Shown here piece after piece: positions 1 to 8,554 of a stretch of DNA of 64,000 bases. A model generated the notes under the pieces. The model was not told where the DNA came from. It ran no database searches and saw only the letters and a list, made by a program, of their open reading frames with translations. Origin of the DNA: Actinomadura syzygii (lineage in GTDB: Bacteria > Actinomycetota > Actinomycetes > Streptosporangiales > Streptosporangiaceae). How positions within the stretch are numbered: position 1 is the first letter of the stretch; each line of letters starts with the position of its first letter. The position numbers and the translations under genes are program-made. Location of the stretch: the NCBI RefSeq assembly GCF_008085905.1, contig NZ_VSFF01000009.1, positions 248,001 through 312,000 of the forward strand, given 5' to 3'.

Positions 1-1158
1 ATGGGCTCGCCGATCATGTTCTCGGTGTTCGGGCAGGCCGCGATCCCGCAGATGGTGCTCCAGTACTACGTCGACCTCGCCTCCACCTATACCTGGGAGG
101 ACGAGCGTCCCGGCATGCTCGGCCCGGTGACCGTGACGCAGGAGCCGGTGGGGGTGGTGGCCGCGATCGTCCCGTGGAACGTGCCGCAGTTCACGCTCAT
201 GCTGAAGCTCGCCCCCGCGCTGATCGCGGGCTGCACGGTGGTGGCGAAGCCGTCCCCGGAGACGCCGCTCGACAGCTACCTGCTCGCCGAGTGGATCCAG
301 GAGGCGGGGATCCCGGACGGCGTCGTCAACATCGTCCCGGCGGGCCGCGAGGTCGGCGCCTACCTCGTCGCGCACCCGGACGTGGACAAGGTCTCCTTCA
401 CCGGCTCCACCGCCGCCGGACGCAAGATCGGCGCGGTCTGCGGGGAGCAGCTCAAGCGCGTCACGCTGGAGCTTGGCGGCAAGTCCGCCGCGATCGTCCT
501 GGACGACGCCGACCTCGCGAGCACGGTCGAGGGGTTCAAGCTGGCGTCTCTGATGAACAACGGGGAGGCGTGCGCCGCGCAGACCCGGATCCTCGCGTCC
601 CGCCGCCGCTACGACGAGGTCGCGGACGCGCTCGCGGCCATGGTCGGCGGCCTCGCGGTCGGCGACCCGTCCGACTACGGCACCGAGATCGGCCCGCTGG
701 TCGCCCAGCGGCAGCAGGAGCGGGTGGAGAACTACGTCCGGATCGGGCAGGACGAGGGCGCCAAGCTGATCACGGGCGGGCTGGACCGTCCGCACGACCG
801 CGGCTGGTACGTCGCGCCGACCGTGTTCGGCGGCGTCGGCAACGACATGCGCATCGCCCGCGAGGAGATCTTCGGCCCGGTCCTCGTCCTCATCCCCTAC
901 GAGGACGAGGACGACGCGGTGAGGATCGCCAACGACAGCGACTACGGCCTAGGCGGCTCCGTCTGGACGTCCGACGTCGACCACGGCGTAGACGTAGCCC
1001 GCCGCATCCGCACGGGAAGCTGCGGCGTGAACCTCTACACGCTCGACCCGAACACCCCGTTCGGCGGCTACAAGAACAGCGGCCTGGGCCGCGAACTGGG
1101 CCCCGAGGGCCTCCACGCCTACCTGGAACACAAGTCGATCCCCCGCCCAACCCGCTAA
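1..1158 (+). CDS. Aldehyde dehydrogenase, NAD(P)-dependent, 5' end outside window
   Basis: Oxidises an aldehyde to a carboxylic acid with NAD(P)+ in the cytoplasm; the substrate cannot be read from the sequence. The active-site Glu lies in VTLELGGK (about residue 157) and the catalytic Cys in NNGEACAAQ (about residue 191). The fold continues to the typical C-terminal FGGYKNSGLGRE motif. Family members are about 480-500 residues with these residues about 110 positions later, so roughly 110 N-terminal residues lie left of the window and the ATG at base 1 is probably internal. It converges on the ANL-like gene at 1329-2255, with a strong hairpin between them. Confidence 0.93.
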   Translation: MGSPIMFSVFGQAAIPQMVLQYYVDLASTYTWEDERPGMLGPVTVTQEPVGVVAAIVPWNVPQFTLMLKLAPALIAGCTVVAKPSPETPLDSYLLAEWIQEAGIPDGVVNIVPAGREVGAYLVAHPDVDKVSFTGSTAAGRKIGAVCGEQLKRVTLELGGKSAAIVLDDADLASTVEGFKLASLMNNGEACAAQTRILASRRRYDEVADALAAMVGGLAVGDPSDYGTEIGPLVAQRQQERVENYVRIGQDEGAKLITGGLDRPHDRGWYVAPTVFGGVGNDMRIAREEIFGPVLVLIPYEDEDDAVRIANDSDYGLGGSVWTSDVDHGVDVARRIRTGSCGVNLYTLDPNTPFGGYKNSGLGRELGPEGLHAYLEHKSIPRPTR

Positions 1159-1269
1159 TCCCGCCCCGCGTTACGGCATTGCGAAGCCGCGGGCCCGCCC
1201 CGGCGTCCCGGAGCATCCGCCTGAACCCACCACCACCCCAGGTCGCGGCATTTCGAGGGTCCGCCGCGC

Positions 1270-1310
1270 GCCCCAGAGCATCCGCCGCGGGGCGGCGGAT
1301 GCGCTGGGGC
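1270..1310. terminator. Bidirectional terminator hairpin between convergent genes
   Basis: Arms 1270-1288 and 1292-1310 pair over 19 bp with one mismatch around a GGG loop. It sits between the aldehyde dehydrogenase stop (1158) and the stop of the convergent ANL-like gene (1329). The 170-bp spacer also carries an imperfect direct repeat: GGCATT at 1175 and 1247, and GAGCATCCGCC at 1211 and 1276. Confidence 0.75.
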
Positions 1311-1328
1311 GGGCTCTTGGGCCCCCGG

Positions 1329-2255
1329 TCAGGGCAGGGGGGCGACCGTCCAGCCGTGGCGGGTCCGGCAGGCGCGGACGGCCTCGGCGGCGGGTGCGGC
1401 GGTGACGAGCAGGCGGACGTCCGGCACGAGGGCGCGGGCGTGGTCGAACGCGATGGCGCGGAGCTTGGCGGGCGTGACGACGGCCGCGGTCGCCTCGTGT
1501 TCGCGGATCGCCTCCAGCACGTCGCGAGGTTCTGGGCCGGGGACGCCGACCAGGGTGACGCCTTGGCTGAGGCACAGGTCGACGAGACCGACCCAGGTGG
1601 GAACGGTGACGTCCTGGCCGGGGAGGACCAGCACGTCGCCGTCGCCCAGGCCCAGCGCGCCGCCGAGCCGGTACAGGTCGGCGAGCCGGTCGGCGTGCGT
1701 GATCTCCTCCGGCGGGACGCACAGCCGCAGCGCCGGGTCGCGGAGCGGGTCGGGCGGCGGCGGGGCGGCGCCGGGCCCCTTCTCCAGGAGGCGGGCGAAG
1801 GGCGTCGTGCCCGGGACGTCCCCGAACGCGAAGACCTGCCGGACATACGACCGCTCCGCCCCCGCGAGGGCCCGCGCCGCCGTGCCCTCGCCGGTCAGCA
1901 GGAACCGGGCGCCCGAGGCGTTCATCAGGTGGGCGACCTCGGCGGGCTCCGCGTCCGGCGGCAGCGGCGCCGGGACCGCCCCCGCCGCGCCCACCGCGTG
2001 GACGGCGAGCGCGAGGTCGCAGACGCCCGAGACATGGATCGCGCCCACGTCGCCGCGCCGGACGCCGTGCTGCCGCAGGCCGTGCGCCGCGGCCGCGACC
2101 GTCTCGGCGAACTCCGCGTGACCGAGCCGCTTCCCGGGGTCGACGAGGGCGACCCGGTCGCCGCGCCGGACCGCGTCGGCCCCGGCCGCGTCCAGGACGG
2201 CCTCGGTGATCGTCGTCCCGGCGAGCGTGACCGGGGCGCTGGTTCCCTCGGGCAT
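1329..2255 (-). CDS. Truncated ANL-superfamily (AMP-binding) protein lacking the ATP-binding P-loop
   Basis: At 308 residues it matches only the N-terminal part of acyl-CoA synthetase/adenylation proteins, which are usually 500 or more. The start is the ATG giving MPEGTSAPVTL. An opening segment is followed by the helix-rich half with ITHADRLADL and an alternating hydrophobic core. Where the family has the Ser/Thr/Gly-rich P-loop before that helix, this protein reads DPALRLCVPPEEITHA (about nt 1690-1735), so the nucleotide loop is missing. The C-terminal lid domain is absent too. It is probably catalytically dead, or works with the neighbouring paralogue 65 bp upstream (2321-4516, same strand). 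Actual role unknown. Confidence 0.7.
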   Translation of the reverse strand: MPEGTSAPVTLAGTTITEAVLDAAGADAVRRGDRVALVDPGKRLGHAEFAETVAAAAHGLRQHGVRRGDVGAIHVSGVCDLALAVHAVGAAGAVPAPLPPDAEPAEVAHLMNASGARFLLTGEGTAARALAGAERSYVRQVFAFGDVPGTTPFARLLEKGPGAAPPPPDPLRDPALRLCVPPEEITHADRLADLYRLGGALGLGDGDVLVLPGQDVTVPTWVGLVDLCLSQGVTLVGVPGPEPRDVLEAIREHEATAAVVTPAKLRAIAFDHARALVPDVRLLVTAAPAAEAVRACRTRHGWTVAPLP

Positions 2256-2320
2256 GCGCCGAACGTATGCCGCGCGCACCCCGCGCCACATCCGAAGAAC
2301 TGTGTAGGCGGGTGTGTAGA

Positions 2321-4516
2321 TCACGGGGCGAGCCCGGCGCGTTCGAGCAGCGCCCGCCGCCGCACCTGCCCGTCCGGCGCGCGCGGGATCTCGTCGACGA
2401 CGTGCACGGCGGACACCATCCGCGTCCGGTGGACGTGCTTGTTGACGTACGCGAGCAGATCGCCCTCGGACGCCCGCTCCGCCAGGACGACGAAGGCGTG
2501 CGGCGCGAGCCCGAGGTCGTCGTCCGGGGCGGGGGCGACGACGGCGTCCTCGACGGCGGGATGCGCCGCCAGCACCGGCTCCGGTTCGCCGGGCGGCTCG
2601 GACCGGACGGCCGGGAGCCGCCCGAGGATGAACACGCGCTCGTGGTCGTCGGCGAACGCCGAGTCGCCCGTGGGCAGCCACCGGACGGGCACCGCCGCGG
2701 TCCGCGCGACCGGCAGCCGCACGCACAGCTCCCCCGGCTGGTAGGACGGCTGCGCCGTCCCCCTCCGCGGATGGACGATCCGCCACGTCACGCCGGGCAG
2801 TCCCCGTCCGACGGAGTCGAGCGTGCCCTCCTCGACGGCCCGCAGGTTGAGGTGCGTGAGCCCGGCGGCCTCGGCCAGGCCGTACGCCTGCCGGACGGGG
2901 CACCCGAGCCGCGCGGCGGCGGCCCGCGCGTCCTCCGCCGCGAGCGGGCCGCCCGCGGCGACGACCGCCCGCAGCGCCCCGAGCTCGTACCGCGACACCG
3001 CACGGTCGTAGGCGAGCGCCTCCACGAGCCGGGGCGGCAGCACCGCGACGGTCACCCGGTGGTCGCGCAGGGCACGCAGGAGATCAGGCCGTCTCGTCCC
3101 CGCGCACGCGACGACCGTGGCCCCGAGCCGCAATACCGGATTGAGCACCCCGTTGACGCCGAGCACATCGCTGAACGGCAGCGCGCTCAGCACGACATCG
3201 GACCCACCGAGCAGCCCGGAATCCGCGACCCGCACCAGCCCAGCGACGACCTCGGCATGCGTCAACCGAACGACGTCGCCAGCCCGTCCCTGCTCCCCCC
3301 GCCCCCAAACGACCAACGCGACATCCCGATCAGGATCCCCGCTCGTCCCTTGACCGACTCCCGCCGCACCCCCAGACGGCCCGCCTACCGCAAGACGATC
3401 GCGCCCCGAGAACCCTTCACTCCCACCAAGCACCCAAGAATCCCCGCGAGCTTTCTCCGAGTCACCCCCGACACCCCCTCTATGCGACGCATCGCCATCC
3501 TCCGCCGAGGGACGCTCACCCCCTCCAACCGCCCCTTCGCCCACCTCGAACCGAGCAACTCCCGAACGCTCACCAGTAGGCGATAGACCTACACCCGAAC
3601 CCGAGCCCCCACCGACACCAGAGCCACCAACAACGTCATCCTCACGAGCCCCCGCAGGACGACCACCCTCAGCAAGCCCACCAGCAATCGCCTGTTCACC
3701 AGGCCCCGGAGGCCGACTACTCGGAACGACGCTGGCCGCCGTAGAACCCCGGAGTCCTCCGAGATCGACGGGCACCGAACGACCACCAGACGAGGCAGAA
3801 CCCAGGGCGGATCCAGGATCGCCAGGCACCAGACGACCACCAGGCGACGCGGGGCTCTCGGCTGCTTCGGGACCGCCGAGCACCGAACGACCACCAGGCG
3901 ACGCGGAACCCCCGAATGCTCCAGGATCGGTAGACGGTGCACGGCCGGCAGCCCACGCGGGATCCTCGGGTGCTCCGGGGTCGGCGGGTATCGGACGATC
4001 GTCGGGGGGCGTGGGGTCTCTACGCGATGAGGAAGGCGGGGGTGTTGCGGACTGGGCGGATGCCGGTTGGGCGTCGTCTAGCCCGTCGTCACTTACCAAG
4101 AGGGCATCACTGAGCAAGAGGTCATCGAGATGAAGTAGGCGCGCCCCCTCTCCCGCATCCGTGCCCCGACCGGGTTGTGTGATGACTGCGTGCACGAGCC
4201 CGGCATCGACGGGTTCGGCGGCGTCGGTCGGGAATGGTGCCGCGCCCATCGCGATGACAGCGTGGAGGGCGATGGCGAACTCCGGACCGTCCAGCAGGTG
4301 CAGCGCTACGACATCGCCCGGTCCGAGCCCCTCGCGGACGAGGCCCGCCGCAGCGGCCTCGACCTTGATGGTCAGTTCTGCGTACGAGATCGCGTTCCCG
4401 GACACGGCATCAATGACCGCAGGCCGTGCAGAGCCGGCGCCCGCCGCGCCCAGTACGGCCCGCGTCACCGTCACCGCGGGGTAGGCGGGCGCCGGGTCTA
4501 CACCTCTGGAAAGCAT
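2321..4516 (-). CDS. ANL-superfamily (acyl-CoA synthetase-like) pseudoenzyme with long low-complexity insert
   Basis: Encodes about 731 residues from the ATG giving MLSRGVDPAP; an ATG at 4552 adds 12. The N-terminal ANL half (VIDAVSGNAISYAELT) is interrupted by about 250 Gly/Ser/Pro/Asp-rich residues (nt about 3320-4060), after which the fold resumes. The A5-like QAYGLAEAAGL and A7-like WLPTGD are present. The P-loop region reads VVWGRGEQGRAGDVVRLTH (nt about 3257-3320) instead of SGTTGxPKG. The A10 region reads PRAPDGQVRRRAL, without the catalytic Lys, and the A8 hinge is shortened. AMP-forming activity is therefore doubtful. The insert contains three in-frame 54-bp repeats. It is followed on the same strand by the truncated paralogue at 1329-2255. 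Confidence 0.75.
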   Translation of the reverse strand: MLSRGVDPAPAYPAVTVTRAVLGAAGAGSARPAVIDAVSGNAISYAELTIKVEAAAAGLVREGLGPGDVVALHLLDGPEFAIALHAVIAMGAAPFPTDAAEPVDAGLVHAVITQPGRGTDAGEGARLLHLDDLLLSDALLVSDDGLDDAQPASAQSATPPPSSSRRDPTPPDDRPIPADPGAPEDPAWAAGRAPSTDPGAFGGSASPGGRSVLGGPEAAESPASPGGRLVPGDPGSALGSASSGGRSVPVDLGGLRGSTAASVVPSSRPPGPGEQAIAGGLAEGGRPAGAREDDVVGGSGVGGGSGSGVGLSPTGERSGVARFEVGEGAVGGGERPSAEDGDASHRGGVGGDSEKARGDSWVLGGSEGFSGRDRLAVGGPSGGAAGVGQGTSGDPDRDVALVVWGRGEQGRAGDVVRLTHAEVVAGLVRVADSGLLGGSDVVLSALPFSDVLGVNGVLNPVLRLGATVVACAGTRRPDLLRALRDHRVTVAVLPPRLVEALAYDRAVSRYELGALRAVVAAGGPLAAEDARAAAARLGCPVRQAYGLAEAAGLTHLNLRAVEEGTLDSVGRGLPGVTWRIVHPRRGTAQPSYQPGELCVRLPVARTAAVPVRWLPTGDSAFADDHERVFILGRLPAVRSEPPGEPEPVLAAHPAVEDAVVAPAPDDDLGLAPHAFVVLAERASEGDLLAYVNKHVHRTRMVSAVHVVDEIPRAPDGQVRRRALLERAGLAP
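3781..3942. repeat. Three tandem 54-bp in-frame repeats (18-residue units)
   Basis: GACCACCAG recurs at 3781, 3835 and 3889, exactly 54 bp apart, and the segments between are similar. On the coding (minus) strand this gives 18-residue units ending in SASPGGRSV, SPASPGGRLV and SASSGGRSV. The array lies inside the low-complexity insert of the ANL-like protein. An exact multiple of three keeps the frame, as expected for a tolerated linker that grows by slippage or unequal exchange. Confidence 0.8.
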
Positions 4517-4678
4517 GTCGCCGAAGCTAGATCGGTGGTCGCGGCCGCACATGCTCCGAAATGTGCAACCACCGTCGTATTCGCGCCGGCGATGGTGAGC
4601 CGCTCTGTGTACACATCCTCAGGACCATTGGGAGTGGCAGCGGTGGCAGAGCCCGCTCCGCTCGCCCTCGCATCGTGG

Positions 4679-7228
4679 TCAGGGAGACGGCGGGGACGGG
4701 CCTTCCGCGCGGATGTTGTCCACGGCCCAGGCGGCTATCTGGGCGCGGGACGAGAAGCCGAGCTTCGTCAGAATGTTCGTGACGTGGCGCGCCACGGTAG
4801 CGGGGCTGATGACGAGTTCGTCGGCGACGCCGCGATTGCTGAGGCCGCGGGCGATGAGCCGGGCGATCTCGCGTTCCCGCGGGGTGAGCGTGCTCGGTGG
4901 CGTCGACGGCTCCGCGACTCCGGCGGCGCGCGGCAACGGGACGGACACCCGCGCCACTCCGTTGGGAAGGACGTCAGCGGGCGAGGTCGCACCGTTGGAG
5001 GCTTCGTCCGGAGCACGGAGGGCGTAGGCAACGGCGTCGTCGGCGGGCATTGCGCGGCCCTCGCCCCAGAACTGGGCCACCAAGGGCTCACCCAGCTTGC
5101 GGCGGATGGGCTCCAGGGTGCGTTCGCGGCGGGCGCCCGAGCCCGGCTCGCGGCCGGTCGCCTCGCGCAGGGCGGACGCGGAGCCCGCCAGCATCACGGC
5201 GCCACGGGCGTCGCCCTCGACGGCGACCAGTTCCGCGAAGGCGTCCAGGGCGCGGGCGATGTCGAGCCGGATGCCGGACGACCGGCTCAGCGTGAGGCTC
5301 TGCGAGAGCGAGTCGCGGGCCGAGTACGGGTCCCCTTGTTCCAGCGCCACGCGGCCGAGCCCGGCGAGCGCGCGGGCCATCTCGGGACGGGCTCCGATCT
5401 CCGCCAGGATCGGCAGGACCTCGGCGTAGTGGCCGCGCGCGGACGCCGCGTCGCCGCGCAGCTCGGCGAGGCGGCCGAGGCCGATCATCGCGTGCGAGGC
5501 GCCCCAGAGCTGGCCGATGTCGCGCATGACGGACGCGGCGGCGTCCAGGTGCTCGCGGGCCTCGCGCAGCCGGGAGCCGCGGATCAGCAGGTAGCCGCGG
5601 GCGGCGGAGGCGTAGCCGCGGTTCCACTCCTGGCGCGGTCCGGCGGCGATCGCGTCGGCCTCGTCGAGGCGTTCGGCGGCCTCCGCGAACCGTCCGGCGC
5701 GGACCAGGCATTCGGCGCTCGTGATCAGCGCGGTCGCGGTCATGAAGTCGTCCCCGCAGCGGCGGCAGGGCGCGAGCGCCTCCTCCGCGTAGCGGGCCGC
5801 CTGGGCGAAGTCGCGGCCGCCGACGGCGAGCTGGGCGCGTCCGGCGAGGGCCGGGCCGAGGACGTCCGGGTCGAGACCGTGCGCGGCGGAGAGGAAGCGG
5901 TCGGTCCAGTCGGCCCATTCGGCGACCCGGCCGCGCACGATCCAGAAGGTGCGGAGCGCGGTGCAGATCCGCAGGCCCTCGGCGATGTCGCCGTGGTCGA
6001 ACGACCAGGTCAGCGCGGCGACGACGTTGCCGAGCTCGACGTCGTACCGGTTGAACAGCGCGACCCGCGCGGCCCAGGGAGCGGGGTCGTAGGCGACGGC
6101 CATGCGGCCGTCCCGTTCGGCCGCGTCGAGGACGGCGTCGCGGTGCCGCGCGCGGAACGGCTCCTCCCCGGCGTCGGCGAGCCGCTCGGCGGCGTACTCG
6201 CGGATGCTGTCGAGCTGCCGGAACCGCACCTCGCCCGCCAGCTCGCCGGCCACCGCGACGAGGGACTTGTCGACCAGCGCGGTGAGCAGGTCGAGGACGT
6301 CGTCGGCGGGCAGCGCGGCGTCGGCGCAGACGAGCTCGGCCTGCTCCAGCGTCCAGCCCGCGAAGACGGAGAGGCGGCGCAGGAGGGTGCGTTCGGGCTC
6401 GTCGAGCAGGCCGTGACTCCAGTCGATCGCGGCGCGCAGCGTGCGCTGCCGGGCGGGGGCGGTGCGCTCCCCGGCGCTGAGCAGCCGGAACCGGTCGGCG
6501 AGGCGGCGGGCGATCTGGTCCACCGACAGGACTCGGACGCGGGCGGCGGCGAGCTCCAGCGCGAGCGGCATCCCGTCGAGGGCGCGGATGACCTCGTGGA
6601 CGGCGTCCGTCCCGGCGAAACCGGGCCGGGCGGCCCTCGCGCGCTCGACGAACAGCCGCTCGGCCTCGTCCGGCTCCAGCGGCGGCACCCGCCAGACGTT
6701 CTCGCCCGCCATGCGCAGCGGCTCCCGGCTGGTGGCGAGCACCCGCAGCCGCGGGCAGCGGGCGAGCAGCATGCCGGTGAGCTTGGCGCACTCCTCGACG
6801 ACGTGCTCGCAGTTGTCGAGGACGATCAGCGCGGCGGGGGCACGTAAGGCGTCGGCGAGCGTCTCGGTGAGGGGGCGACCGTCCTCCTCGGCGACGTCGA
6901 GGACCGCGGCGACGCGGCGCGCGACCGGCTCCGGCGCGCCGTCCGGGCGGACGTCGGCCAGTTCCACGAACCACACGCCGTCGGGGTGCGCGGCGAGCAG
7001 GGTGTGCGCGACGTGCAGCGCGAGCCTGGTCTTGCCGATGCCGCCCGCGCCGCACAGCGTCACGGCGCGCATGCCCTCCAGCAGGCGGCCGAGGTCGGCG
7101 ACGTCGCGCTCGCGGCCGACGAAGGCGTTGGGCTCGGCGGGGAGGTTCGTCTTCACGGGGGTGTGCGGCGTGGCCATGTTCCCTGCCGTTCCGTGCCCGG
7201 TGCGCCCCGCGGCCGGGACATCCGTCAT
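4679..7228 (-). CDS. Large LuxR-family regulator with NB-ARC-type ATPase and TPR-like domain
   Basis: Encodes 849 residues from the ATG giving MTDVPAAGRTG. The N-terminal ATPase has FVGRERDVADL, a Walker A CGAGGIGKTRLA (about residues 57-68) and Walker B LIVLDNCEH, followed by GMPLALELAAAR, typical of AfsR/NB-ARC STAND ATPases. The middle is helical and TPR-like. The C-terminal LuxR helix-turn-helix begins LTPREREIARLIARGLSN. Such proteins act as ligand- or partner-gated transcription factors. It is divergent from the SMC-like operon across 114 bp, so that operon is a candidate target (inference). Its signal is not visible in the sequence. Confidence 0.9.
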   Translation of the reverse strand: MTDVPAAGRTGHGTAGNMATPHTPVKTNLPAEPNAFVGRERDVADLGRLLEGMRAVTLCGAGGIGKTRLALHVAHTLLAAHPDGVWFVELADVRPDGAPEPVARRVAAVLDVAEEDGRPLTETLADALRAPAALIVLDNCEHVVEECAKLTGMLLARCPRLRVLATSREPLRMAGENVWRVPPLEPDEAERLFVERARAARPGFAGTDAVHEVIRALDGMPLALELAAARVRVLSVDQIARRLADRFRLLSAGERTAPARQRTLRAAIDWSHGLLDEPERTLLRRLSVFAGWTLEQAELVCADAALPADDVLDLLTALVDKSLVAVAGELAGEVRFRQLDSIREYAAERLADAGEEPFRARHRDAVLDAAERDGRMAVAYDPAPWAARVALFNRYDVELGNVVAALTWSFDHGDIAEGLRICTALRTFWIVRGRVAEWADWTDRFLSAAHGLDPDVLGPALAGRAQLAVGGRDFAQAARYAEEALAPCRRCGDDFMTATALITSAECLVRAGRFAEAAERLDEADAIAAGPRQEWNRGYASAARGYLLIRGSRLREAREHLDAAASVMRDIGQLWGASHAMIGLGRLAELRGDAASARGHYAEVLPILAEIGARPEMARALAGLGRVALEQGDPYSARDSLSQSLTLSRSSGIRLDIARALDAFAELVAVEGDARGAVMLAGSASALREATGREPGSGARRERTLEPIRRKLGEPLVAQFWGEGRAMPADDAVAYALRAPDEASNGATSPADVLPNGVARVSVPLPRAAGVAEPSTPPSTLTPREREIARLIARGLSNRGVADELVISPATVARHVTNILTKLGFSSRAQIAAWAVDNIRAEGPSPPSP

Positions 7229-7342
7229 GGCGTGAGTGTGGCATCGCTCTCCGTGCACCGCCACGCTTTCGCGTTCTCGATTGTCCCCGGAGGAGGCCGC
7301 CGATTCCACCCTGGCGGCGTGCGGGCCGTACCGTAGTGCGCC

Positions 7343-8554
7343 GTGTCCACCGCCTCCGAGAACGCGGCCGCCAGCCTCGACGACGTGCTGGTCGGCGAGG
7401 CGGTGCTGGGCGTCTACCGGCAGATGTTCGCCGCGCTGGCCCGCGACAGCGGCGCCGTCGTGGACGACCCGGAGCTCGTGGACGTCGCCGAGACGCTGCT
7501 CGCCGCGTTCGCCGACGCGGGCGAGGACGGGCTGAGCCGCGAGCAGATGCGGTACGTGTGCCGCCGCTACCCGCCGGAGGTGTTCGAGAACCGGCTGCGG
7601 GTGCTGAAGGGGCTCGGCGCCGTCCGGGAGGTGTTCCCGAAGCCGAACCAGCTCCGCTACCGGGCGTCGTTCACGAGCGTGGTCGGGCTGATGTTCGTCC
7701 GGCGGATGATGCTGGACGGCGGCCAGAGCGAGATGCACCGCCTGCTCGCCCTCGAGCAGCTCAACGTCGCCGACCCGCGGATGACGCCGGAGCAGGCGCG
7801 CGACGGCGCGGACGGCCTGGCGCGCGCGTTCCGGCTGTGGAGCGTCGAGCTGGTCACGCTGACGAACGGGACGATCGAGGAGCTTCGCGAGCAGGCGCCG
7901 AAGCTGTGGGGCACCGAGGAGATCCTGGTGCGCGCGGAGCGGCTGCACGGCGCGATCCTGCGCCGGTGGCCGCAGCTCGACCGGACGTGCACCGACCTGC
8001 GCGCCGCGATCTACGCCTACGGCGACGCGTCGCGCCGCGCCGCCGCCCGCCTGTCGGACTCCGCGGGCACGACCCGGAACCTGACCCTCCTGCCGCCCGA
8101 GACGTGGCGGACGTTCACGCGCACCGCGTCCCGCGAGGACCTCGCCGCCGTCCTGGACGGATTCGTCTTCGACGCCGCCGCGCCGTGGCACGAGCCGTCG
8201 GCGGTGGTGACCGCCGTGGAGGACGGCCCGCGCGCGACGCCGCCGCGTCCCGCACCGCCGCGCCCGGCCGTCCCGGACACTGGCCTGTCGGGCGACACGG
8301 GCTCCGACACGGCCGCGGCCGACCGGCTCCGCGACATCGCCGAGCAGGTCCTCCGGGGGCGCGACCGGGTCGCCGTCGAGGACGTCCTCGCCCAGGACTG
8401 GCCGACGGCGCGCCGCATCCTCGCCGACCTGTCGTCCGTACATCTGCATCCCGAACTCCCCTACCGGCTCGTCTGGTCGGACGATCTGACCGTGCGGCCC
8501 GCGGGCACCCCGACCTGGGTGTCCCCGGGCTGGTTCGAGAGGACGGGCACGTGA
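7343..8554 (+). CDS. First gene of SMC-like operon; probable kleisin/MukF-like (JetA-like) subunit
   Basis: Encodes 403 residues from a GTG. The N-terminal part looks like a winged helix (REQMRYVCRRYPPEVFENRLRVL region, about residues 65-95), followed by long helices, a Pro-rich linker at about residues 295-315 and a second small helical module. No enzymatic motif is seen. By position and size it could be the kleisin-like partner of the SMC-like ATPase encoded three genes downstream; this is inference from operon layout, not sequence identity. No Shine-Dalgarno precedes the GTG and a TACCGT hexamer lies at 7329-7334, so it may be leaderless. Its stop overlaps the next start (GTGA). Confidence 0.75.
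   Translation: MSTASENAAASLDDVLVGEAVLGVYRQMFAALARDSGAVVDDPELVDVAETLLAAFADAGEDGLSREQMRYVCRRYPPEVFENRLRVLKGLGAVREVFPKPNQLRYRASFTSVVGLMFVRRMMLDGGQSEMHRLLALEQLNVADPRMTPEQARDGADGLARAFRLWSVELVTLTNGTIEELREQAPKLWGTEEILVRAERLHGAILRRWPQLDRTCTDLRAAIYAYGDASRRAAARLSDSAGTTRNLTLLPPETWRTFTRTASREDLAAVLDGFVFDAAAPWHEPSAVVTAVEDGPRATPPRPAPPRPAVPDTGLSGDTGSDTAAADRLRDIAEQVLRGRDRVAVEDVLAQDWPTARRILADLSSVHLHPELPYRLVWSDDLTVRPAGTPTWVSPGWFERTGT

Noticed and set aside
174..2744. 856-codon plus-strand frame across the aldehyde dehydrogenase and the ANL-like genes
   Set aside because: Arg/Gly/Pro-rich product without motifs; it overlaps genes with clear domains in other frames.
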